6,085 bases of DNA from Thermotogae bacterium. Its GTDB lineage: Bacteria > Thermotogota > Thermotogae > UBA12178. Position 1 is the stretch's first letter; each line of letters starts with the position of its first letter. Position numbers and translations under genes: made by a program. Positions 1-5,611 of the stretch are shown here, piece after piece. The stretch lies in NCBI GenBank assembly GCA_003641795.1, contig QNAP01000109.1, positions 1 to 6,085 on the forward strand, in the 5' to 3' direction. The notes beneath the pieces were generated by a model. It was not told the DNA's origin, made no database searches, and worked only from the letters and a program-made list of their open reading frames with translations.

Positions 1-100
1 CTAAGAGACCTACCACCTCGCCGGGATGTAGAGTCAAAGACACGCCCTTAAGGACGCGCTTTCTTCCATAACTCTTCTCTATCTCAACGCATTCAAGCAA
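1..100 (-). CDS. lptB: LptB-like ABC transporter ATP-binding protein (5' part only, runs off left edge)
   Basis: This is the N-terminal 33 codons of an ABC ATPase, too short to stand out as a long ORF. Translated on the minus strand from a TTG at 100-98 it begins MLECVEIEESYGRKRVL and continues KGVSLTLHPGEVVGLL. That is the first beta-sheet of a nucleotide-binding domain: an A-loop tyrosine (Tyr11) followed by the PGEVVGLL strand that normally runs straight into the Walker A P-loop, which lies outside the window. The wording resembles LptB, the cytoplasmic ATPase that powers lipopolysaccharide or lipid extraction to the outer membrane, but branched-chain amino-acid ABC ATPases (LivF/LivG) are close relatives. 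The start is forced, because the in-frame codon just upstream is the TGA of the Skp-like gene. The gene therefore abuts its neighbour with zero spacing and is probably translationally coupled to it. ABC ATPase is near certain; the LptB subtype is an inference from the wording and from its OmpH-like neighbour. Confidence 0.78.
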   Translation of the reverse strand, partial: MLECVEIEKSYGRKRVLKGVSLTLHPGEVVGLL

Positions 101-607
101 TCACGGTCCCTCGTATCCTTGGTTGAGGTACGCGATAAAGGCATCCGTCACGTCGAAGGCTGGATCAACGTAGAGCGCTCCCTGTTCATTCAACAAGATG
201 TCATATCCCATAGTCCTGGCAAAGTCGGCGGCCTTTCCTGCTACCGCTTTGATGACCTCTTGGCTCTTTTGACCATACTCTTGTTGTAACGTTTGCTCGT
301 ACTGTTGTTTCTTTGCCAGGATCTCCTGTTCCTTTTGTCTCAAGACGTCGCTGGAAGCACCCGATTCCTTGAGCTTTTTCCATTCGTCTTCGAGCTCGGA
401 GAGTTTCTGTTGATAGAATTGATAATCCTTCATGTAGCGCTCGTTCAATTTTTTCCATTCGGCGTAGGATTCCACTGCTTTTTGAATGCTCACGTACGCG
501 ATTTTCGGTTGTCTTTCCGTCGACGGCTGCTCCTGTTGTGACCCCAGAAAAGATCCCAAAAGTAGTACGACTATGACTCCTACAATCAACAGATAGCGTC
601 TTTTCAC
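101..607 (-). CDS. skp: OmpH/Skp-family periplasmic chaperone-like protein
   Basis: A 168-aa protein. It has a short basic N-terminus and one hydrophobic segment (about residues 5-22), which is a signal peptide or membrane anchor. I see no lipobox cysteine and no clear AXA cleavage site, so it may stay anchored. Next comes the OmpH-family opening KIAYVSIQKAVESY (35-48), then a long charged, Gln-rich coiled coil (about 50-125), then a closing segment with GYDILLNEQGALYVDPAFDVTDAFIAYLN (134-162). This matches the Skp/OmpH layout of a small beta core with two long helical tentacles, and the length is typical. Skp proteins hold unfolded outer-membrane proteins in the periplasm. In a diderm such as Thermotogae it would plausibly serve outer-sheath (toga) proteins, which is inference. 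I place the start at GTG 607 rather than the longer reading from GTG 616, because the ribosome binding site overlaps the upstream GTG. It sits 24 nt after mgtE and directly before the LptB-like gene. Confidence 0.88.
   Translation of the reverse strand: MKRRYLLIVGVIVVLLLGSFLGSQQEQPSTERQPKIAYVSIQKAVESYAEWKKLNERYMKDYQFYQQKLSELEDEWKKLKESGASSDVLRQKEQEILAKKQQYEQTLQQEYGQKSQEVIKAVAGKAADFARTMGYDILLNEQGALYVDPAFDVTDAFIAYLNQGYEGP
107..112 (-). promoter_or_regulatory. Ribosome binding site for the lptB-like gene
   Basis: GAGGGA on the minus strand lies 6 nt before the TTG at 100-98, inside the last codons of the Skp-like gene. Its presence at normal spacing supports TTG as a genuine start, and its position supports translational coupling to the upstream gene. 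Confidence 0.6.
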
Positions 608-613
608 CTGCGA

Positions 614-621
614 CACCTCCC
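614..621 (-). promoter_or_regulatory. Ribosome binding site that decides the skp start
   Basis: GGGAGGTG on the minus strand (621-614) is a near-perfect Shine-Dalgarno sequence. Its last three bases are themselves an in-frame GTG (616-614), which cannot be both the anti-SD pairing site and the start codon. The second in-frame GTG at 607-605 lies 6 nt downstream, at ideal spacing, and is therefore the likely start. It gives an N-terminus of MKRRYLLIVG. Confidence 0.75.
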
Positions 622-631
622 AACGTATTTT

Positions 632-1969
632 TCAAACCAGGCGACCGATCACGCTGAAGAATATGAGAATACCCAAGACGTCTACTGCCGTAGTTACGAC
701 AGGTCCCGACATGTACGCCGGATCGATCTTCAGTAGTTTTGCCAAAAACGGTAGCGCTCCTCCCAAAACGGCGGAAACGAGAACCGCGAAGAAGAGCGCC
801 ACTCCTATCGACAGGCTCAAGTACCAAACGGGTATCACCAAATGCGAGATCGCAACGAGCAACAATCCCATGGTAACCCCGATCAAACCTCCAACTATCA
901 CTTCTTTTAAGATGGCCTTCCACCAATCTTTGAGATCCATTTCTCCCACCGATATGGCCCTCACAACGAGTGCCGAAGATTGGGTTGCCACGTTTCCACC
1001 TATGCCGATCATTATGGGTATAAAAGCTGCCAGCGCCACGAATCTTTGCAGCAGGTCAATATAATGGAGGATGACGACAGCACTGAAAGCCTCCATTATG
1101 AAGAGCACCAACAACCACAGCACACGCCCCTTGAAGAAACGGTGCCACCCTGTGTGAAGATAGGAAGTATAGGTGGCGCCCAGGCTTGCCATGCGCTGGA
1201 TATCCTCAGTGGCTTCCTCTTCGAGGACGTCGACCACGTCATCTATGGTGATCACTCCCACGAGTCTCGTTTCGCTGTCTGTGACTGGTACCGCGAGGAG
1301 ATCGTGGTCTGCCATGAATCTGGCCACGGTTTCCTGATCGTCTGTAGTGTGCACATAGAGGGGATTCGAGTTCATAATTTCCGAAACCTTCTGGTTTTGT
1401 TCGGCGAAGATCAGATCCTTCAACTCAAGACTCCCAACGAGCTTTCGCGTTCTGTCGATCACGAAAAGAACGTAGATAGTTTCTTTATCCTTGCCCGTCT
1501 CGCGCACATGCTGGAGGGCCTCGGCCGCAGTCATGTCTTCTTTGAGATCCACGTACTCGGGTGTCATGATCCTTCCAGCAGAGTTTTCGGGATAGTTCAT
1601 CAAAGTGATGGCCAGTGCCCTTTCTTGAGGCGAGAGGTATTCCAGGAGTTTTTTGACAACGTTGGCGGGGAGTTCGTCGAAGAGGTCGGTCCTGTCATCT
1701 GGGTCCATAGAGTTTATGATCTCCTTCACGCGTTCTTCTTTGAAGAGCGAGAGAAGTTTCATCTGTTCCTTGGGATCGAGTTCACTGAAGACGTGGGCGG
1801 CAAGCTCCTTGGGAAGGAGACGGAAGACGATCACCTTCTCTTCGGGCTCGAGTTCGTCTATCATTTCCACGATGGTGGCGGCGTCCTGATCTTCCAAGAG
1901 TGCCTTCAGTCCCCTAAGATCGTTGTGCTCTATGAAACTTCTCACGTTCACTTCCATCCGAACCTTCAT
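632..1969 (-). CDS. mgtE: MgtE-family magnesium transporter
   Basis: A 445-aa integral-membrane Mg2+ channel/transporter of full family length. Domain order: an N-terminal alpha-helical MgtE_N superhelix (about 10-130, with repeats such as LEPEEKVIVFRLLPKELAAHVFSELDP); the connector ENSAGRIMTPEYV (128-140); a pair of CBS domains (about 134-255, the second ending VGVITIDDVVDVLEEEATEDIQRM); a connecting helix; and five transmembrane segments at roughly 283-302, 311-330, 356-378, 384-408 and 424-443. Signature pore motifs are visible: GIGGNVATQSSALVVRA (322-338) and DPAYMSGPVVTTAVDVLG (416-433). Asp430 in the latter corresponds to the pore aspartate conserved in the family. In characterised MgtE, the N and CBS domains sense cytosolic Mg2+ and close the pore. 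An upstream ATG at 2086 would add 39 aa but overlaps the divergent flbB gene; ATG 1969 has a strong ribosome binding site and is preferred. Probably the first gene of the mgtE-skp-lptB unit. Confidence 0.96.
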   Translation of the reverse strand: MKVRMEVNVRSFIEHNDLRGLKALLEDQDAATIVEMIDELEPEEKVIVFRLLPKELAAHVFSELDPKEQMKLLSLFKEERVKEIINSMDPDDRTDLFDELPANVVKKLLEYLSPQERALAITLMNYPENSAGRIMTPEYVDLKEDMTAAEALQHVRETGKDKETIYVLFVIDRTRKLVGSLELKDLIFAEQNQKVSEIMNSNPLYVHTTDDQETVARFMADHDLLAVPVTDSETRLVGVITIDDVVDVLEEEATEDIQRMASLGATYTSYLHTGWHRFFKGRVLWLLVLFIMEAFSAVVILHYIDLLQRFVALAAFIPIMIGIGGNVATQSSALVVRAISVGEMDLKDWWKAILKEVIVGGLIGVTMGLLLVAISHLVIPVWYLSLSIGVALFFAVLVSAVLGGALPFLAKLLKIDPAYMSGPVVTTAVDVLGILIFFSVIGRLV

Positions 1970-1976
1970 CTTTCTG

Positions 1977-1981
1977 CCTCC
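1977..1981 (-). promoter_or_regulatory. Ribosome binding site that decides the mgtE start
   Basis: GGAGG on the minus strand, 7 nt before ATG 1969-1967. It favours a 445-aa MgtE that opens MKVRMEVNVRSF. It argues against the 484-aa reading, whose extra residues (rich in Arg, Pro and Asp) do not resemble the MgtE N-terminus. Confidence 0.8.
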
Positions 1982-1997
1982 ATCTATTGCGCGATAA

Positions 1998-2003
1998 ATT
2001 CTA
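1998..2003 (-). promoter_or_regulatory. Candidate extended -10 promoter element for the mgtE unit
   Basis: On the minus strand TGTTAGAAT reads as an extended -10: TG, one base, then TAGAAT, which matches five of six bases of TATAAT. The -35 region at 17-bp spacing (AAAAGA) is poor, so recognition would rely on the TG extension. It predicts a transcript start near 1991 and a 5' leader of about 20 nt. This is consensus matching by eye only. Confidence 0.3.
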
Positions 2004-2064
2004 ACACGGATGTCCTCTCTTCTTTTAGGATGACCCGGATCCCTTGACGAAAGATTAAACCGGT

Positions 2065-2070
2065 GGAGGG
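2065..2070 (+). promoter_or_regulatory. Ribosome binding site for flbB
   Basis: GGAGGG lies 5 nt before ATG 2076, which supports that start for the 219-aa protein. Confidence 0.75.
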
Positions 2071-2075
2071 AAATC

Positions 2076-2735
2076 ATGGCGGACACTCAAGATAAGCCCA
2101 AGAGGCGAGGGCGAAAAGTCAAATTCATCTTGGCGCTGGTGATATTATCACTGATCATCATCTTTTTCGATTATACCTTTTACGAGTACCGGAAGTTTCA
2201 CATCGCCGGTGCGAAACCCTTTACCGACTGGCGCAGTTATATCGCCTACAGACTCGGCAGAATACCTTTCGTTTCCAAATACATAGAGTACGAGCCCTTA
2301 GAAGCACAGCCTTCTGAATCCTTCTACGTTGAAAAGCTTGAGGCGGTATTGAAAGGTTTGGAAGAAAAGCGCGCCGAGCTGGAGAAGATGAGACAGGAGA
2401 TCGAATCGGAGAGAGCTCGGCTTGAAACCCTCAAAGCGCAACTCGAGGTCAAGGAGAAAGAGCTTCAGCAAAAAGAAAAGTCTTTAAACGAAGCCATCGC
2501 GAAGTGGAACGACTGGAACGAGAAGATGAAGAAGCTCGCCGACTGGATAGCTTCCGCCGATCCTCAGCAGATAGCTCCCGCGCTTGCGGCGACGGATGTG
2601 AGTGTGAAGCTGCTGGCCGATACGCTTCGTCTCTTGTCCAGCGACGTCGCTGCCGAGGTTCTTCAGTCTCTGACCTCGATAGACCCTCAAAAAGCAGCGC
2701 GGGTCATATCCAGCATGGGAAGTGGGACACCATGA
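2076..2735 (+). CDS. flbB: FlbB/MotE-family flagellar protein with a C-terminal MgtE_N-like domain
   Basis: A 219-aa protein with a basic cytoplasmic N-terminus (KPKRRGRKVK), one transmembrane helix (about 16-34), a linker, a long charged coiled coil (about 85-150, heptad-like LETLKAQLEVKEKELQQKEKSL), and a compact helical C-terminus (about 152-214) with DPQQIAPALAATDVSVKLLADTLRLL and SSDVAAEVLQSLTSIDPQKAARVISSM. That architecture and the repeating DP..A..L.. helices fit the MotE/FlbB group. Family members include the spirochete FlbB collar protein of the periplasmic motor, rhizobial MotE (a chaperone for MotC) and Bacillus YlxF. Positive residues before the helix suggest that the coiled coil and C-terminal domain face the periplasm, where they could support stator assembly; this is inference. 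It is the first gene of the rightward cluster and overlaps fliK through ATGA. The name varies between databases: FlbB, MotE, or 'MgtE intracellular region'. Confidence 0.82.
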   Translation: MADTQDKPKRRGRKVKFILALVILSLIIIFFDYTFYEYRKFHIAGAKPFTDWRSYIAYRLGRIPFVSKYIEYEPLEAQPSESFYVEKLEAVLKGLEEKRAELEKMRQEIESERARLETLKAQLEVKEKELQQKEKSLNEAIAKWNDWNEKMKKLADWIASADPQQIAPALAATDVSVKLLADTLRLLSSDVAAEVLQSLTSIDPQKAARVISSMGSGTP

Positions 2736-4957
2736 ATCTGGGACTTCTTTTTCAGGATACTCCGTTGATCACCAAGGTCAGCACCAAAGTCAACGCCAAA
2801 GTGAACGCCAAAATGAACGCCAAAGTGAACGATGTCAAGTCGAAAGGATCTGTGAGCATCACTGTTGAAACACCCGTCAAATCGAGCGCCTCGAGTTTCC
2901 GCTCCATCTTCACAGGTGTTGTGGACGAGAAGAAAAGGTCTTTCACTTATGAAGGCGACACGATTCTCATGGTTCTGTTGAAGGCGATTTTGGACTCGTT
3001 GATTCCAAATACAGATCCTCGCCGTGCTTTCTTTGGAGGTGGTGGGGAGCAGAATCTGGGACATTCAGGTCAACTATGGGATCTCTCAGCCCAAACCGAT
3101 CCGGGAGAAGTCGAACTTAACGTTCCACTTTCCGCATTTTTGAAATTGTTTCAAGAGAAAGTTCCATTCAGCCTTTCGAGTGACGAGAACAAAGCTTTAC
3201 GGCCTCAAGTGGAGACTCAAGCGTTTCCGTTACCTCGAAATGGCAAACCGGACAAGCGGAATGTTGGCTTGCTCTTGGAGATCTTCGAACGATTGAAAAA
3301 TGGAGAGAGTGTGGGATTACGTGTAGGTAATGCTGTGGTAACACTTGAACTGGGACAAAAACCGGAACAGATGGAAAGCGGAAGTGTCGATCTTGGTGAT
3401 TCCACAGTGACCTCGAAGTTGCAGCAGTTGATCGGCATAATCGAAGAGATCATCCATGGTGCGAAGCCGGCTGAGGTTCTGGATAGCAGCGGTGTTGGAG
3501 ATCAAAAGCTCTTGACAGCCGCCGAACCTTTTTCAGCAGGTGGCGTCATTTCGAGGGCTCGGGAAAGGACAGAACCCGTACTTCCGGGAGGGCCTTCCAA
3601 GAATGCCCCGGTCTTCGACGGAGATTCGGCGAGAGGGAGAACCTCGAAAGGCTCAAAAAGAAAGATCGTGGGAAGCTCGAACGATGGAGAAAAACCGCTT
3701 CTTAAACCGGGAGAACAACTCTCTGGACTTGAAAGAAAGTATCTGAAATCCATCGAGGAGAGATCGTGGATGCGAAAGCCGGAGAGCGATAATAAAGGTG
3801 ATAAGAATAGTAGTGGCAATAAAGTTGTCCGCCAGTCTTTCTTAGACTCTGATCTTCAAAGCTCGCTGCAACCTGCTGAACCGGAAGCGTACCTCCTTAG
3901 AAAGCCGTCTTCACATCTCAACGCACCGGTTTCAAAAAACCGGATGGGGGCAAACCAAACGATTGAGACGACTGAACGGAACGGAAGGAACTTCACCACC
4001 TCCGATGCGTCGCAGCGGTACCGCAGTTCTTCGACGAATGTGAGGAGCACTGCCCCCGGTGCGATCGGTATCGAATCAAGTGAAAATCTCAGAGATAAGA
4101 TGGAGGAGCTGCTGAATCGGTTCACAAATTTGAAACTTCGATTTTTCCAGATCACCTCGAAGGTCACGTCCAAGCCCCTGCCGGTAATGTTCCGTTACAT
4201 GTTGCAAAACCAAAGAAGCGCCCAATTCAGCCAACTTGCTGCTGGAGGGGGATACCGCGATCTTCCATCGCGCGTGGCTGAGCGAGTGGTTACACGTATC
4301 GAAAGTGGAACGCAAGGAGTGCAGGAAGCGCAGGGTAAAGCAGAATCTCAGCGCGTGCATTCTCAGCGATTCGGATTTGAAACGTGGGAGAGGGTAGAAT
4401 CCCAGCGCGTGCATTCCCAGCAATCTCAACAAGTTAAAGCTAAGATTCACCAGTTTTCGTTAAAAAAGAGTGTGGATGTAAGCGAAACCACCCTTTCTCA
4501 TCAGTTTCAATCTCTTGGCAATTCTCCTAAAGCGGTAGATACTGTTGATGTAACCTCTCTCACCCAACGCATCCAAGAAATGGTGAAAAAGGCGATCGAC
4601 AACAAGAGCGATGTGATCTCTATGCGCTTCCAACTCGTTCCCAAGGAGTTGGGACAGCTCGAACTCGAGATCGTGAGAGAATCGGAGAAGTTTTACCGTG
4701 TGATTTTCACCCTTCACAGGGATGAGGCGAGAGAGATCGTGGAAAAATCCCTCCCGATTTTGAGAGAGCGGCTCAGAGAAGAAGGGGTGGAACACGTGAA
4801 ATTCGAGTTCGCTCAGGGTAAAGAATGGGCTCAGGATAGAGAGAACGATGAAAACCCGAATGAGGGCCATCAGCAGCGTGGTACATACAGACAACGCAAT
4901 TCTGACTTCAGGGCTTTCTTGAAGGAGGTGAGCGAAGATGATCAACGCAGTGACTGA
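2732..4957 (+). CDS. fliK: Flagellar hook-length control protein FliK
   Basis: A 741-aa protein, considerably longer than the roughly 400-aa enterobacterial FliK. The diagnostic part is the C-terminal hook-length-control domain (about 605-695): the core MRFQLVPKELGQLELEIVRES (631-651), then FYRVIFTLHRDEAREIVEKSLPILRERLREEGV, the usual strand-helix pattern of Flg_hook. FliK is secreted by the flagellar export apparatus; the N-terminal and central parts act as a ruler and the C-terminal domain switches export specificity at FlhB once the hook is complete. The middle (about 260-600) is low-complexity, rich in Ser, Arg, Lys, Glu and Asn, and probably disordered, as expected of a ruler. It holds two internal repeats, annotated separately. 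A charged tail of about 45 residues follows the domain. The start ATG 2732 overlaps the flbB stop (ATGA) with a weak AGTGGGA upstream; the open frame extends further 5' but only as a shadow of flbB. The 3' end overlaps flgD by 20 nt. Confidence 0.92.
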   Translation: MNLGLLFQDTPLITKVSTKVNAKVNAKMNAKVNDVKSKGSVSITVETPVKSSASSFRSIFTGVVDEKKRSFTYEGDTILMVLLKAILDSLIPNTDPRRAFFGGGGEQNLGHSGQLWDLSAQTDPGEVELNVPLSAFLKLFQEKVPFSLSSDENKALRPQVETQAFPLPRNGKPDKRNVGLLLEIFERLKNGESVGLRVGNAVVTLELGQKPEQMESGSVDLGDSTVTSKLQQLIGIIEEIIHGAKPAEVLDSSGVGDQKLLTAAEPFSAGGVISRARERTEPVLPGGPSKNAPVFDGDSARGRTSKGSKRKIVGSSNDGEKPLLKPGEQLSGLERKYLKSIEERSWMRKPESDNKGDKNSSGNKVVRQSFLDSDLQSSLQPAEPEAYLLRKPSSHLNAPVSKNRMGANQTIETTERNGRNFTTSDASQRYRSSSTNVRSTAPGAIGIESSENLRDKMEELLNRFTNLKLRFFQITSKVTSKPLPVMFRYMLQNQRSAQFSQLAAGGGYRDLPSRVAERVVTRIESGTQGVQEAQGKAESQRVHSQRFGFETWERVESQRVHSQQSQQVKAKIHQFSLKKSVDVSETTLSHQFQSLGNSPKAVDTVDVTSLTQRIQEMVKKAIDNKSDVISMRFQLVPKELGQLELEIVRESEKFYRVIFTLHRDEAREIVEKSLPILRERLREEGVEHVKFEFAQGKEWAQDRENDENPNEGHQQRGTYRQRNSDFRAFLKEVSEDDQRSD
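2771..2830 (+). repeat. Five-unit 12-bp in-frame tandem repeat in fliK
   Basis: Five consecutive 12-bp units encode TKVS-TKVN-AKVN-AKMN-AKVN (FliK residues 14-33). Units 3 and 5 are identical (GCCAAAGTGAAC) and unit 4 differs from them by one base; the outer units are more diverged. Unit changes of 12 bp keep the frame, so slippage would alter protein length in steps of four residues without breaking the gene. It lies in the N-terminal export/ruler region of FliK. Confidence 0.93.
4343..4420 (+). repeat. 24-bp direct duplication in fliK, copies 54 bp apart
   Basis: Copies at 4343-4366 and 4397-4420 match at 22 of 24 bases, and both mismatches (T to C) are silent. Each encodes ESQRVHSQ (residues 538-545 and 556-563). 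The offset is 54 bp, exactly 18 codons, so the repeat is in frame. It lies in the disordered linker just before the hook-length-control domain and looks like a remnant of a local tandem duplication whose spacer has diverged. Confidence 0.9.
4924..4931 (+). promoter_or_regulatory. Ribosome binding site for flgD inside fliK
   Basis: GGAGGTGA, a perfect anti-16S match, lies within the last codons of fliK, 6 nt before ATG 4938. It fixes the flgD start and allows strong initiation despite the 20-nt gene overlap. Confidence 0.9.
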
Positions 4958-5597
4958 CGCAACTCAGATGTTTTGGCCGACAGAAAGGGATAGATCTATC
5001 AACAAAGAACTGGACAAGGACGCCTTTTTGAGGCTCTTCATCACTCAGCTCAAAAACCAGAACCCATTGGAACCCATGGATAACACCGAGTTCATAAGCC
5101 AGCTTGCGCAGTTCACAGCGCTTGAGCAAACCACCAACATGAGTAAAGCCTTCCAACAATTTCTAAATAGTCAGGAGAGTTTTTCAAAGCTCCAGGCTGC
5201 CTCCCTCGTGGGCAAAAACGCCGTTGTTAGTGGAAAGTACGTGAATCTGAAATCTGGTAGTGCGGACACCATCGTTTTCAACCTTGAGAGCAACACCCCG
5301 GTCACGTTGGAGATATACGACGCAGATGAAAACCTTCTGAGACGCGAGGATCTGGGATATCTGGAGGCGGGGATCCATTCCTATGTTTGGGACGGCAGGG
5401 ACGACGAAGGCACTCTCATGCCCGACGGTACCTACACTTACAAACTGCTTGGAATCGACGAGTACGGTAATCAAGTGGAACTTGGAGGGCTTGAGGGTGG
5501 AAAAGTGGAAGCGGTGCAGTTTCTGAATGGAGAGGTTTATGTGGTCATCAACGGGATAAAGTACCCGATCTCCTCCATTATGGAGATTTCAGCGTAG
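4938..5597 (+). CDS. flgD: Flagellar hook capping/scaffold protein FlgD
   Basis: A 219-aa protein of typical length. The N-terminal FlgD signature is explicit: DKDAFLRLFITQLKNQNPLEP, then MDNTEFISQLAQFTALEQ (27-64). This is the exported segment required for hook assembly. The C-terminal half fits the Tudor-like plus Ig-like (FlgD_ig) fold: LVGKNAVVSG (90-99), then VTLEIYDADENLLRREDLGYLEAGIHSYVWDGRDDEGTLMPDGTYTYKL (122-170), in which WDGRDDEG...PDGTYTY is the characteristic turn, and a closing beta segment EAVQFLNGEVYVVINGIKYPISSIMEI (191-217). FlgD sits at the distal end of the growing hook, promotes FlgE polymerisation, and is later displaced. It follows fliK with a 20-nt overlap and precedes flgE by 14 nt, which is the usual hook-gene order. 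Confidence 0.96.
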   Translation: MINAVTDATQMFWPTERDRSINKELDKDAFLRLFITQLKNQNPLEPMDNTEFISQLAQFTALEQTTNMSKAFQQFLNSQESFSKLQAASLVGKNAVVSGKYVNLKSGSADTIVFNLESNTPVTLEIYDADENLLRREDLGYLEAGIHSYVWDGRDDEGTLMPDGTYTYKLLGIDEYGNQVELGGLEGGKVEAVQFLNGEVYVVINGIKYPISSIMEISA

Positions 5598-5604
5598 GGG
5601 GTGA
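5597..5604 (+). promoter_or_regulatory. Ribosome binding site for flgE
   Basis: GGGGGTGA overlaps the last base of the flgD stop codon and lies 7 nt before ATG 5612 and 10 nt before the alternative ATG 5615. Spacing favours the first ATG. Confidence 0.7.
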
Positions 5605-5611
5605 GCCAGAC

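Larger units (their letters stand above)
1970..2075. promoter_or_regulatory. Divergent intergenic region between mgtE and flbB
   Basis: This 106-bp gap is the only real non-coding space in the window, and it must hold the control sequences for any promoter reading in either direction. It contains the mgtE ribosome binding site and candidate -10, and the flbB ribosome binding site. For the rightward flagellar genes I see no convincing promoter. TTGACG at 2044-2049 resembles a -35 but has no -10 at 16-18 bp. ATGACC (2030-2035) with GATTAA (2053-2058) is only a weak match. The gap is too short to hold a full Mg2+-responsive M-box leader upstream of mgtE, and I see no strong inverted repeat. Confidence 0.55.

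Noticed and set aside
201..926. A 241-codon open frame on the minus strand spanning the mgtE 3' end and skp
   Set aside because: It is an out-of-frame reading of two well-supported genes. The composition is Arg/Gly-rich with no domain pattern.
980..2047. A 355-codon open frame on the plus strand opposite mgtE
   Set aside because: It is entirely antisense to a gene with unmistakable MgtE domains. Its translation is rich in His, Phe and Cys with no recognisable motif, and I noted no good ribosome binding site. It is a codon-usage shadow.
2044..2058. TTGACG as a -35 box for the flagellar genes
   Set aside because: No -10-like hexamer lies 16-18 bp downstream; that position falls on the flbB ribosome binding site.
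1970..2086. 39-residue N-terminal extension of MgtE from an ATG at 2086
   Set aside because: It would overlap the flbB start and lacks family similarity, and a strong GGAGG lies 7 nt before ATG 1969.
2504..2731. 76-codon upstream extension of fliK
   Set aside because: It is an out-of-frame reading of flbB; the ATGA junction at 2732 is the natural coupled start.
2771..2830. Tandem repeat as a CRISPR-like or regulatory repeat
   Set aside because: Units are 12 bp with no spacers, are in frame and coding, and vary at codon level as in a slippage repeat within fliK.
3217..4450. Several minus-strand open frames of 62-125 codons inside fliK
   Set aside because: All are antisense to fliK and lack motifs. 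They are explained by the low stop density opposite Ser/Arg/Lys/Glu codons.
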